Shown here: in pieces, positions 1 to 7,773 of the stretch | Layout: the number at the start of each line of letters is the position of its first letter | How positions within the stretch are numbered: the first letter of the stretch is position 1 | Origin: Bryobacterales bacterium | GTDB taxonomy: Bacteria; Acidobacteriota; Terriglobia; Bryobacterales; Bryobacteraceae | Direction of reading: 5' to 3' | Length of the DNA stretch: 50,707 nucleotides | Assembly: GCA_009697505.1 (NCBI GenBank) | Contig: SHUD01000013.1 | Coordinates: forward strand, 1-50,707 | Translations under genes and position numbers: made by a program | The notes under the pieces: generated by a model | The model's input: the letters and a program-made list of their open reading frames with translations, nothing else | What the model was told of the DNA's origin: nothing | Database searches by the model: none

Positions 1-47
1 CACATTCCCACCGGAGTTTCCGCTGGCCCATTTGATGTCAATATGGC

Positions 48-312
48 AAGTACGGCAGCCTGGATGTCTCCCTGGGCGAAGCCCAGACGGCGCTCAAGTG
101 CAAGCGGCCCTCCAAGGTTTTTCGACGATCTGGTCAACAGAGGGAAGCCGGGCCTGCTCGGCCTCGGCGTGACCCCGGTGGAAGGTGGCATCCCGCTCAT
201 GGCGGACGGCAAAGTGATCGGCGCAATCGGCGTCAGCGGCGGGACATCTCAGCAGGACGCCCAGGTAGCCCAGGCGGGTGTCGCGGCACTCGAAGGGCTG
301 TCGAAAAAGTAA
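48..312 (+). pseudogene. GlcG/HbpS-family (DUF336) fragment, frameshifted
   Basis: The last 60 or so residues match the C-terminal half of the GlcG/HbpS family: a GGIPL stretch, then GKVIGAIGVSGGT and a QDAQVAQAG helix. Family members bind haem or small ligands and are often secreted; their role is poorly defined. Just upstream, a different frame reads YGSLDVSLGEAQ and KRPSKVF, which is the expected preceding family sequence. The two frames meet at a run of five T at 118-122, and removing one T would join them. Before about position 48 I cannot recognise the family N-terminus in any frame, and the upper frame has a stop at 33-35. I read this as a 5'-truncated, frameshifted remnant, although a sequencing error in the T run could explain the frameshift alone. 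Confidence 0.6.
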
Positions 313-335
313 CTTCTGACGGAGAGCGGTTCGCA

Positions 336-1139
336 GTGCGCGGAACACCCTTTGCCACTCCTGTTCATTTGTGGAAGAATAGCTGCAACGTGATTCTGAG
401 AATCATAGCTGTTGGGTCGCTCCTGGCGATCGCCGCCTTCGCCCAGACTGGGGAAAGATCACGTGCTGAAAATGGAGACATGCAGGCGCAATACCATGTC
501 GGGTCCAATTATTGGTTTGGCAAGGGCGTTGCGATCGACCATGCTGAAGCCGCGCGCTGGTTTCGCAAGTCGGCGGACCAGGGCCATGCCATCTCCCAGT
601 ACTTCCTCGGGGTAATGTATGAAACTGGCCGCGGTGTTCCGTTGGACCAGGCCGAATCGGTCCGCTGGATCCGCAAGGCGGCCGATCAAGGCGAAGCGGG
701 GGCGCAGTTCAAGCTGGGCATAAAGTACTCGACCGGCAGCGGCGTTCCGTTAGACAAGAAAGAGGCCGTGCGCTGGCTCCGTATGGCCGCCGACCAGGAC
801 GAAACCGACGCGCAACTGTTCCTGGCCTGGGTGTATCCCGATAGCCAGCCCACGGCCGGCGATCTTGCCGCGCAAAGAGTAAGCCGTTTGCGCGAAGCGG
901 CGGACCGTGGAACAGCCTCCGCGCAGGCGTCGCTGGGTGAGATCTATGGCGACGGCAAAGGCGTTCCCCAGGACTACGTGCTGGCCCACCTGTGGTTCAA
1001 TCTGGCGGCATCGCAATCCACCGGAGAGGACCACGAGAAATACTCGGCGGCGCGCGACGACATCGCCGCGAAAATGACGCCGGGCCAGTTCGCGGAAGCG
1101 CAGCGGCTGGCCCGGGAGTGGAAACCGGTCACGAAGTAA
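336..1139 (+). CDS. Secreted Sel1-like repeat protein
   Basis: A 267-residue protein with an N-terminal hydrophobic segment (VILRIIAVGSLLAIAAFAQ) and then Sel1-like repeats of about 36 residues. Each has the usual pattern: AQ..LG..Y..G.GV..D..EA.RW.R.AADQG. Three repeats are clean, a fourth is degenerate, and a last one reads GEIYGDGKGVPQDYVLAHLWFNLAAS. Sel1 repeats are TPR-like helical pairs that scaffold protein contacts; this copy probably acts in the periplasm or at the envelope. The GTG at 336 has GGAGAG upstream. A second in-frame GTG at 390 would give a more compact signal peptide, so the start is uncertain. The partner is unknown. Confidence 0.85.
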   Translation: MRGTPFATPVHLWKNSCNVILRIIAVGSLLAIAAFAQTGERSRAENGDMQAQYHVGSNYWFGKGVAIDHAEAARWFRKSADQGHAISQYFLGVMYETGRGVPLDQAESVRWIRKAADQGEAGAQFKLGIKYSTGSGVPLDKKEAVRWLRMAADQDETDAQLFLAWVYPDSQPTAGDLAAQRVSRLREAADRGTASAQASLGEIYGDGKGVPQDYVLAHLWFNLAASQSTGEDHEKYSAARDDIAAKMTPGQFAEAQRLAREWKPVTK

Positions 1140-1151
1140 CCGCCGGATCGT

Positions 1152-2639
1152 TTACTTGGCCGTCAGCACGCCGCCAACGGTGGTGGAGCCGGTGCCGCTG
1201 CAACCCGTCGGGCCGTAGCGCAGAAACTTCTGGATACGTTTTCCGGTGTCGACTTCGGCCGTATAGAGATTGCCCTTGGTGTCTAGGCTGACCTGATGCA
1301 GGTACTGGAATTCACCCGGCATGCGGCCATGACGGCCCAGGCGCCCTAGCTCCTGAAGGTTGCTCCGGTTCAGAATGTACACCGCCATGTTCGCGTTGTC
1401 GCCGATATAGAGGCAGCTCTGCGCCTTGTCGGTGGAAAAGTTCATCGAAACGGCGGTCCCGATGATATTGGTCTTCTCGCTGACGAACTGCTCCGCGACG
1501 AATCCGCACTTGCCCGCCTCTCCGGACGGATTGTTGCAGGCCTTGCCGAGATCCGGGCTGTTCTTATCGAAGACCTGGATGCGGTCATTGCCGCGGTCGC
1601 AGACATAGATCTTACCGTCGTTGGCAATCTTCACGCAGTGCACCGGATTGCGGAAAAACGCCGGCTTCTTGTTGCCTTTGGTGTAATCATTCATCCACGG
1701 ACCCGCGGCGCGCGCGGCCGCGTCATCCACCGGATTGTTTCCGTAGGCTCCAAAGTGACCGATGTATTTGCCCGTGTTGGCGTCCACCATCAGAACGCGG
1801 CGGTTGCCGTAGCCATCGGCCACGTACAGCCGGTTCGTCGCGGGATCCACCACCATGTCGGCCGGAAGATACAGCAGCGGCGTTCCCTTGTAGCCGCCCG
1901 TGGTGTCATTGCTGGCCGGACCGGTGGGCGTTCCACCGATGCGCAGCTTGAAATTGCCGTTCATGTCGAACTTCAAGATCAAGCCGTCCGCGCCGCCCGT
2001 ATTGGTCATCCAGGGAACATTGCGCGCCACTCCGCGAACCGGACCTCCGGCTGCATTGCCGCCGATATAGACGTTGTCGTTGTGATCGACGTAAATCCCG
2101 TGCTCGCCGTTGGGCCAGATGCAGCCGTCTTCTTCCTTGCACTTGCCGCCCATGAAGCCGGGGTCCGCGGGGCCGCCCCAGGAACGCAGCAGCTTGCCGT
2201 CGGCGTCAAACTCCAGCACCGAAGGCGCCGCCTTGCAGCAATCGGCCACGGGACCGTACGCCCGTTCCTGGCCGATACCGTTAATCGGCACGCCCTTCTC
2301 GTTCTTGGCGCCGGCCACGGGCCCTTCCAAACCTGCTTCGTCATTCGACAGCGTCTTGGGACGGTGGTAAACCCAGATGTGATCGTGATGATCCACGTAC
2401 ATCCCGCCGACCTGGCCGATGATCCAGTTGTTGGGCAGATGCTGCGGCCACGACGGGTCGGGCACAAATCCCGGAGCTTTGCCCGTGGGCGAGACGTTGT
2501 ACACACCGGCTTTCTTGGAGAGGCGTTCGAGAGCCCCGCTGTTCTTGAGAGCGTTGGCGTCGGGCTCGGCGGCCAGGGCCAGTCCAGCCGAGCACACTAA
2601 CATAGCGGGCAGCAAGGCCGCCAGTTTTCGGTGAATCAT
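1152..2639 (-). CDS. Secreted NHL-repeat beta-propeller protein
   Basis: Start chosen at the ATG ending at 2639, which has AAGGGAAG about 11 bases upstream and begins a clear signal peptide (MIHRKLAALLPAMLVCSAG...ALAA). The mature protein has NHL/six-bladed propeller repeats: GMYVDHHDHIWVYHRP, HGIYVDHNDNVYIGGN, NRLYVADGYGNRRV and KIYVCDRGNDRIQVF. It contains extra cysteine pairs (ADCCKAA, CKEEDGC) that may form disulfides. Propellers of this kind resemble peptidyl-hydroxyglycine amidating lyase, but activity is not established for the bacterial versions. Two related proteins lie in this window at 9993 and 24037. The dienelactone hydrolase gene ends 50 bases upstream on the same strand, so co-transcription is likely. 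Confidence 0.85.
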   Translation of the reverse strand: MIHRKLAALLPAMLVCSAGLALAAEPDANALKNSGALERLSKKAGVYNVSPTGKAPGFVPDPSWPQHLPNNWIIGQVGGMYVDHHDHIWVYHRPKTLSNDEAGLEGPVAGAKNEKGVPINGIGQERAYGPVADCCKAAPSVLEFDADGKLLRSWGGPADPGFMGGKCKEEDGCIWPNGEHGIYVDHNDNVYIGGNAAGGPVRGVARNVPWMTNTGGADGLILKFDMNGNFKLRIGGTPTGPASNDTTGGYKGTPLLYLPADMVVDPATNRLYVADGYGNRRVLMVDANTGKYIGHFGAYGNNPVDDAAARAAGPWMNDYTKGNKKPAFFRNPVHCVKIANDGKIYVCDRGNDRIQVFDKNSPDLGKACNNPSGEAGKCGFVAEQFVSEKTNIIGTAVSMNFSTDKAQSCLYIGDNANMAVYILNRSNLQELGRLGRHGRMPGEFQYLHQVSLDTKGNLYTAEVDTGKRIQKFLRYGPTGCSGTGSTTVGGVLTAK

Positions 2640-2689
2640 AATTGAGCTTCCCTTTTTTCGGACTACGCGTTTCGAAATCCGCGTTTCCA

Positions 2690-3598
2690 CTACGCCGTGT
2701 ACTTGGTAAACCAGCCGATGGTGCGCTGCCAGGCCAGGTCCGCGGCGGACCTATTGTAGCGTTCCGGCGTCGCGTCGCAATTGAAGCCATGCACGGCGCT
2801 GGGATAAATGTAGCCCTCGCACGGAACACTGGCCGCTTTGAGAGCCGCTTCATAGGCGGGCCACGTCGAGGCCAGGCGCGTGTCGAGTTCTCCGTGGTGC
2901 ACCATGATCGCCGCTTTGATCTTCGGCACGTCTTCCTTGGCCGGCGGAGCGCCGTAGAACGGAGCGGCGGCAGCCAGGTCGGCGCCCATGCGGACCGCCA
3001 GGGAGTTGGAAACACCACCGCCATAACAGAAGCCAGTCACGCAGATTTTGCCCGTGCAATCCGGGCGCGACTTCAGCCACGTCGCGGCCGCGAGCCAATC
3101 ATCGGCCAACTTCTTCTGATCCATCTTGGAGAACATGACGCCGCCGCGGTAATCGTCACCGGGGAAGCCGCCGACGGAAGTCAGCGCGTCGGGCGCGAAG
3201 GCCATGAAGCCCTGCAAGGCAAAGCGGCGCGCCACGTCCTCGATGTGCGGATTCAAGCCGCGGTTCTCGTGAACCACCAGAACACCGGCCAGCTTCGAGG
3301 GCTTTTCGCTGCGGGTATCCGCGCCGTCGGGGCGAACCAGATAACCTTTGACGCTGCCGTTACCGCTGGGCGAGGGAACGGTCACATAGGACGCCTTGAT
3401 GCGGTCGTCGTTCTTGGCCACCTGCTGCGCGGCGGCATACTGGGGCATCAGCAATTCCAGAAGGGTGGCCACGGCCAGGCCGCCCACGGCAAACTTTTGC
3501 AGCCCGTCCATGAACGCGCGGCGGCTGATCACGCCGTGGATAAACAGGTTGTAAAGCTCAATTGCTTCGCTCGGCAAATTCGATTTCTTTAGCTCCAT
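2690..3598 (-). CDS. Tat-exported dienelactone hydrolase family protein
   Basis: An alpha/beta hydrolase of the dienelactone hydrolase family. The start at 3598 has AAGGAG seven bases upstream; a longer frame exists but lacks a ribosome site. Counting from this start, the N-terminus carries a twin-arginine motif (SRRAFM, residues 25-30) before a hydrophobic stretch. Family landmarks are visible: VVHENRGLNPHIEDVARR with Glu111, nucleophile Cys191 in GFCYGGG, Asp239 in GELD and His270 in AVHGF, giving the Cys-Asp-His triad. Classical members open dienelactones in chlorocatechol breakdown; exported homologues have broad or unknown esterase activity. It precedes the NHL gene in the same direction. 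Confidence 0.88.
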   Translation of the reverse strand: MELKKSNLPSEAIELYNLFIHGVISRRAFMDGLQKFAVGGLAVATLLELLMPQYAAAQQVAKNDDRIKASYVTVPSPSGNGSVKGYLVRPDGADTRSEKPSKLAGVLVVHENRGLNPHIEDVARRFALQGFMAFAPDALTSVGGFPGDDYRGGVMFSKMDQKKLADDWLAAATWLKSRPDCTGKICVTGFCYGGGVSNSLAVRMGADLAAAAPFYGAPPAKEDVPKIKAAIMVHHGELDTRLASTWPAYEAALKAASVPCEGYIYPSAVHGFNCDATPERYNRSAADLAWQRTIGWFTKYTA

Positions 3599-3798
3599 TG
3601 ATTGGCTCCTTTTCAGAGAAGAATACCACGTCTTGCGGGGGAAGGTGAGGGTTCCGCGGACGCCGCGAAAGCCGATGAATCGATGGGGCGTACGGGATAC
3701 GGCCAAATCCAGCCGCTCAAGATTTTCCCTATGCCGCCGATACATAGGCTACAGTCTCCTGGCTGACCCGCCGAAATAGGAAGAAGAGAAGATTGCCT

Positions 3799-4230
3799 AT
3801 GTTGAACCGAAGACTTCATGAACGAGCCTCCGTCGCCTTTCGAGTACGGGTAACATCGGTTTCAAACCCCGAGTTATCCGCAACCGGCGAGGCGCTGGAT
3901 ATTTCCAAGTCCGGGATGGGAGTGAATCTGCCCGTGCAGTTCGCGCCCGGAAGCCTGGTGCAAATGGAGATCGCGGACAGCTCAATGCACGGATTCGTTG
4001 CCTATGCGCGCAGGTGGCCTCAACCATCCGAAGAACCTTTCGCCCGCAACAAAGTGTGGGTGGATGCTCCGGATTCCGTTACCGGGAACGCCGCGAATTC
4101 GATTGTTTTCCAAACCGGTATTGAGGTTGTCGATGTATTGATCGGGGTCTCCGGCCTATCGCAATTGCTGAGAGCCACACTCGAGGAAACCATGCCGCAC
4201 CTCCACTTGGCGCACGCCGAGCAGGCCTAA
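3799..4230 (+). CDS. PilZ domain protein
   Basis: A small protein with the PilZ signature: an arginine-rich N-terminal stretch (NRRLHERASVAFRVRV) followed by DISKSGMGVNLP. PilZ domains commonly bind cyclic di-GMP through the first arginines and the D-x-S-x-x-G motif. Here the first motif reads NRRLHER, close to the canonical RxxxR spacing, so binding is plausible but unproven. The ATG at 3799 has a purine-rich AGAAGAGAAGA upstream; a TTG six bases earlier is also possible. The neighbours do not suggest a pathway. Confidence 0.75.
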   Translation: MLNRRLHERASVAFRVRVTSVSNPELSATGEALDISKSGMGVNLPVQFAPGSLVQMEIADSSMHGFVAYARRWPQPSEEPFARNKVWVDAPDSVTGNAANSIVFQTGIEVVDVLIGVSGLSQLLRATLEETMPHLHLAHAEQA

Positions 4231-5549
4231 CTCACCCGGCGTCCCAGCTTCTCCATCACCAGCGCAGCGGCACCGACCAAGAAAATCCACTCCAGCGGGT
4301 AGCGGTACCGCCGGTCTACTTGAATGACGTAGTAGACCAGCGGGTACGCCAACAGGATTAATCCCAATAAGGTTCGCGCATCGCTTGCCGGAACTTTTCG
4401 CACTCCGGCAACCCCGAGAATGGTGAACAGCAAGGTGGCCAACATGGTCCCGGTGCGATGACTGGGCCATAGCCAGAAGCGCCAGACCCGTTCCCCGGTC
4501 ACTTGCAGGAAGCGTAGCGGATCGCGCATCACCTCCAAGAGAGCCGCGCGCCGGAGTTCGTGGTTGTACGCAAGCTCACCTTGCTCGCGCAGCTTCCGCC
4601 ATTCGGCTTCATTGTGCGCCGGATGAAATTGCGTGAACTCTCCGCGGCTGACGTTGTCCTCCATCAACGGACGCGCGCCCTCGCGATTCGAGAGGCTGAA
4701 TTCCAGGCCGAAGTTCGTACGCACGGGAACCAAGCCGCCGAGTTGGACCCAATTGCGCGCGATCCAAGGAAGCAACACGAGAACCGAACAGAGCATTGTG
4801 ACCAGCAGGGCCTCCTTGCGCTTCTGAGGAACACGCGCAAAACGGACTCGCTCCGGCGCCACCAGCCTGCGTGTTCCTGTTCCACTTGGCGCCGCGCCTT
4901 CGCGGCCTTTGCGCTTCTGCGAAACATATTCATGGGCGAGTTCATATACCAGTACGACCAGAAATACCGGAAGGAACGTCGGCGACAGCAATATCGCGAG
5001 TCCCCAATAAACGCCGCGCATGACGGCGCTGCCTCCGCTTTTCCAATAGCGCGCGGTGTGCACAAACAAAAGTACGCAAACCAACGCAACATACGGCTGT
5101 TCCCATGGGGTGTCAACGGTTTCGATGTAACCCTTGTAAGGAATCAGCGCACCCAATAATCCGGCGGCGATGCCAACGGTCCGCCGCAGGCCCAGCGCTT
5201 CCGCGGCCGCGGGCAGCAGGGCATACTGTGCGCTGGCAGCCAGCGCTCCCGCAAAACGTTGCGCGATTTGTCCGGCCCCTTCCATGCCGAAAATCGCGTA
5301 GAGCGCGGCCAAGAGCAACGGGGCGACCGGCGCCACGTGCGCGCCGGGACCGGTTTCGCGGAGATACGGGTTGCCCAGCGTGCCATGCAGGATCACGGAG
5401 CGCGCGGTCAATTCGAGTTCCGACAGATCGCGTCCGAGATGCGGCCGTGAGGCCAGGATTTGCGCGAGACGCAGCGCCGTTCCGGCAATCCAGATCACCC
5501 AAAACGCGTGGCGGTCCAGCACTTTCATCCAGGTTTTAACCCACGTCAT
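4227..5549 (-). CDS. Multi-pass membrane glycosyltransferase-like protein (GT39/ArnT type) with in-frame repeat
   Basis: About 440 residues with roughly ten hydrophobic segments. The N-terminal loop after the first helix reads RPHLGRDLSELELTARSVI, and a later loop has GAHVAPVAPLLLAAL, which is the layout of lipid-linked sugar transferases (GT39/ArnT/PMT_2 superfamily). I cannot assign donor or acceptor. Between two membrane segments, after YELAHEYVSQKRK, there is a 31-residue charged block (GREGAAPS ... RFARVPQKRK) encoded by a palindromic repeat that also occurs at 15023-15129. Removing it would leave a continuous family-like sequence. The start is weakly marked: ATG ending at 5549, or GTG at 5561. 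It is divergent from the aminotransferase gene. Confidence 0.7.
   Translation of the reverse strand: MTWVKTWMKVLDRHAFWVIWIAGTALRLAQILASRPHLGRDLSELELTARSVILHGTLGNPYLRETGPGAHVAPVAPLLLAALYAIFGMEGAGQIAQRFAGALAASAQYALLPAAAEALGLRRTVGIAAGLLGALIPYKGYIETVDTPWEQPYVALVCVLLFVHTARYWKSGGSAVMRGVYWGLAILLSPTFLPVFLVVLVYELAHEYVSQKRKGREGAAPSGTGTRRLVAPERVRFARVPQKRKEALLVTMLCSVLVLLPWIARNWVQLGGLVPVRTNFGLEFSLSNREGARPLMEDNVSRGEFTQFHPAHNEAEWRKLREQGELAYNHELRRAALLEVMRDPLRFLQVTGERVWRFWLWPSHRTGTMLATLLFTILGVAGVRKVPASDARTLLGLILLAYPLVYYVIQVDRRYRYPLEWIFLVGAAALVMEKLGRRVS
4814..4919 (-). repeat. In-frame palindromic repeat, copy 1
   Basis: Read on the minus strand, this stretch starts CAGAAGCGCAAAGG and ends at a second CAGAAGCGCAAGG; the two edges are 93 bases (31 codons) apart. 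Inside are the inverted arms AGGAACACGC and GCGTGTTCCT, a perfect 10-base match. The same sequence, about 90% identical by eye and the same length, lies at 15023-15129. Both copies are read in the same frame by their host gene and encode GREGAAPS ... APERVRFARVPQ. The second edge could be a target-site duplication or part of the element. Confidence 0.85.
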
Positions 5550-5604
5550 GCTGCGAGTCACAAGAGTTCTGATAGTACAATAGTTGTAAAGACAGGATCA
5601 TTTC

Positions 5605-6801
5605 ATGGCATATCACAGCGGTCGTCAATTCCTTCAGATTCCGGGCCCCAGCAACACGCCAGAGCGTGTGCTGAGGGCCATGTCGAGCCCCACCATCGAT
5701 CATCGCGGACCCGAATTCGGCCGCCTGTCGCTGGAAGTTCTGGAAGGGCTCAAGGGCGTGTTCAAAACCGCCGGACGGGTCGTGATTTTCCCCTGCTCCG
5801 GCACCGGCGCATGGGAGTCGGCTCTCGTAAACACTTTGTCGCCGGGCGATAAGGTCCTGATGTTTAACACCGGCCAATTCGCGACGTTGTGGGAAGCACT
5901 GGCAGGCAAGCTGGGCATCGTGGCGGAATCCGTCCCGACCGACTGGCGGCGCGGCGCGGATCCCGATGTTATCGAACAGAAACTGGCCGAAGACAAGAGT
6001 CATAGCATCAAGGCCGTCTGCGTTGTGCACAACGAGACGTCGACCGGCGTGACCAGCCGGATTGCCGATGTGCGCAAGGCCATGGACCGCGCCAAGCACC
6101 CCGCGCTGTTGCTGGTGGACACGATCTCCTCGCTCGCTTCCATTGATTTCCGTCACGATGAATGGGGAGTAGACGTCACCATCGCGGGTTCCCAAAAAGG
6201 CCTGATGTTGCCGCCGGGATTGGGTTTCAATGCCATCAGCGATAAGGCGCTGGCGGCGTCGAAGACGGCAAAGCTCCAGAAAGCGTATTGGGAATGGGGA
6301 CCGATGATCGCGCAGAACGCGAAAGGTTACTATCCTTACACGCCCGCCACGCATTTGCTCTATGGACTGCACGAGGCCCTGAACATGCTCAATGAAGAGG
6401 GCCTCGAGAACGTGTTCGCGCGGCACAAACGTCATAGCGAAGCCACGCGCCGCGCCGTGCGTGCCTGGGGTTTGGAAATCGTGGCGGTGGACCCTCGCGA
6501 GTACAGCGACTCGGTGACCGCGGTCTTCACGCCCACCGGCTACTCGGCCGACGAACTGCGCCAGGTGGTTCTGGACCGTTTCAATATGCCGCTCGGCACC
6601 GGCCTGGGACGCGTGCAGAACAAAGTGTTTCGCATCGGCCACCTCGGCGATTTCAATGACCTGATGCTGGCGGGAACACTCGCGGGCGTGGAGATGGGTC
6701 TCGAAATCGCCGGCATTCCGCACAACCAGGGCGGCGTGGCGGCGGCGCTCGATTATATTACCGAGACGCACAAGCAGGCGTTTTCGGCGGTTCGCGCGTA
6801 G
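5605..6801 (+). CDS. Class V aminotransferase, serine/alanine-glyoxylate type
   Basis: A 398-residue PLP enzyme of the alanine/serine-glyoxylate aminotransferase group. It begins with the typical PGPSNTPERVLRAM and DHRGPEFG motifs. Ser/Thr phosphate contacts lie in FPCSGTGAWE, Asp172 (VDTISSLAS) would contact the pyridine nitrogen, and Lys198 in GSQKGLMLPPG is the Schiff-base lysine. The C-terminal FRIGHLGDFND motif is also standard. Members transfer the amino group from serine, alanine or aspartate to glyoxylate or hydroxypyruvate; the exact pair cannot be read from sequence. An AGGA lies about eight bases before the ATG. It is convergent with the cyclase-family gene and divergent from the membrane protein. 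Confidence 0.92.
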   Translation: MAYHSGRQFLQIPGPSNTPERVLRAMSSPTIDHRGPEFGRLSLEVLEGLKGVFKTAGRVVIFPCSGTGAWESALVNTLSPGDKVLMFNTGQFATLWEALAGKLGIVAESVPTDWRRGADPDVIEQKLAEDKSHSIKAVCVVHNETSTGVTSRIADVRKAMDRAKHPALLLVDTISSLASIDFRHDEWGVDVTIAGSQKGLMLPPGLGFNAISDKALAASKTAKLQKAYWEWGPMIAQNAKGYYPYTPATHLLYGLHEALNMLNEEGLENVFARHKRHSEATRRAVRAWGLEIVAVDPREYSDSVTAVFTPTGYSADELRQVVLDRFNMPLGTGLGRVQNKVFRIGHLGDFNDLMLAGTLAGVEMGLEIAGIPHNQGGVAAALDYITETHKQAFSAVRA

Positions 6802-6818
6802 CGAACATCACCCAAAAC

Positions 6819-7763
6819 TTAATGCACGGCTACGGGCGCCACGGTGGATCCGGTCGCGCCTTTCAGCTTCAGCGGCTCTACCATCAAAGCGAATTCGTAG
6901 ACTTTCTTCGCCGCGAGTTCGTCCAGTTTAAGATTCTCCAGCAGATGGATGCCGTACACGGCGAGCATCATTTGATGAATCGGCAGACTGATGCTCTTGT
7001 CGGGATTGGGACTCACTTCCACAGGCGGCGTATCGGCGCCGATCAGCATCGGATTCTGCTTGACGACCCATTGCCCCGCGGCAACGCCGATCCCGGGATT
7101 GCCAGCACCGTAAACGGCGGTGCCTTTATCCCAATTGCGGCCCCAGCCCGTGTGAAAAATAAGAGCGTCGCCCGGTTGGATGGTTACGTTTTCCCGCTTC
7201 AACGCGGCTTCGATGTCGGCAACCGTAATCTCGTAGGTCTTGGGCAGAATCGGCACGCCTTTCAGTGCCGCGATATCGATCAGCACTCCACGGGTCATCA
7301 GGAAGCCGACGTTTTCGATGCCCAGCTTGGTGAAGCCGGCGCGCGTGGAGACCTCATCCACCTTAAAGCAGTTGTACAAGCTGTTGCCCACGGTCTGATG
7401 GCTGAAGCCGTCGAACTGCGTGCCGACCTGGCCCATCTCGGCGACGATCACTTCTTCGTTGCCGCCGCGCTTGTTGGCCCCGGGACCCATATCCGTGCGT
7501 TTGGTAATCATTTCGAAGCGGCGCCCGGCTGACAGCGGCATCCCTGCTTCGAGCACCCGACCCAGCTCGATGGTTTCTCCGGTCTTGATCAGCCGTGAAG
7601 CGCGCAGCACGGTGTCCGGCTTCATCAGATTGGCGGAGCCGCGCTGATCGCCCGCGCCCCACTTGGAGGGGCAGCGCTGGGAATCCGGAGGAGGCAGCCA
7701 GGATTGCGCGCGGAGAACGGTGACGGAAGCGATCGCAAGGATTGTAAGTAGTGTGAGTCGCAT
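6819..7763 (-). CDS. Secreted cyclase-family (kynurenine formamidase-like) hydrolase
   Basis: The start at 7763 begins a signal peptide (MRLTLLTILAIASVTVLRAQS). The body has the cyclase-family core: WGAGDQRGSANLM, then GQVGTQFDGFSHQ, GVLIDIAALKG, IQPGDALIFHTGWG and IGADTPPVEV. The metal-binding motif is normally HxGTHxDxPxH; here the first His is replaced (GQVGTQFDGFSH), a change that also occurs in secreted members of this family. The family includes arylformamidases and isatin hydrolases, so an amide or lactone hydrolase is likely. Its start is ten bases after the MFS stop, making it the last gene of the six-gene minus-strand operon from 14583. Confidence 0.82.
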   Translation of the reverse strand: MRLTLLTILAIASVTVLRAQSWLPPPDSQRCPSKWGAGDQRGSANLMKPDTVLRASRLIKTGETIELGRVLEAGMPLSAGRRFEMITKRTDMGPGANKRGGNEEVIVAEMGQVGTQFDGFSHQTVGNSLYNCFKVDEVSTRAGFTKLGIENVGFLMTRGVLIDIAALKGVPILPKTYEITVADIEAALKRENVTIQPGDALIFHTGWGRNWDKGTAVYGAGNPGIGVAAGQWVVKQNPMLIGADTPPVEVSPNPDKSISLPIHQMMLAVYGIHLLENLKLDELAAKKVYEFALMVEPLKLKGATGSTVAPVAVH

Positions 7764-7773
7764 GTGTCTGATT

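Noticed and set aside
5553-5581. A sigma-70 promoter before the aminotransferase (TACAAT at 5576-5581)
   Set aside because: No acceptable -35 box stands at the right distance, so it is not listed as a feature.
5536-6771. A 411-codon open frame on the minus strand opposite the aminotransferase
   Set aside because: The plus strand codes for a complete class V aminotransferase; the antisense frame has no family features.
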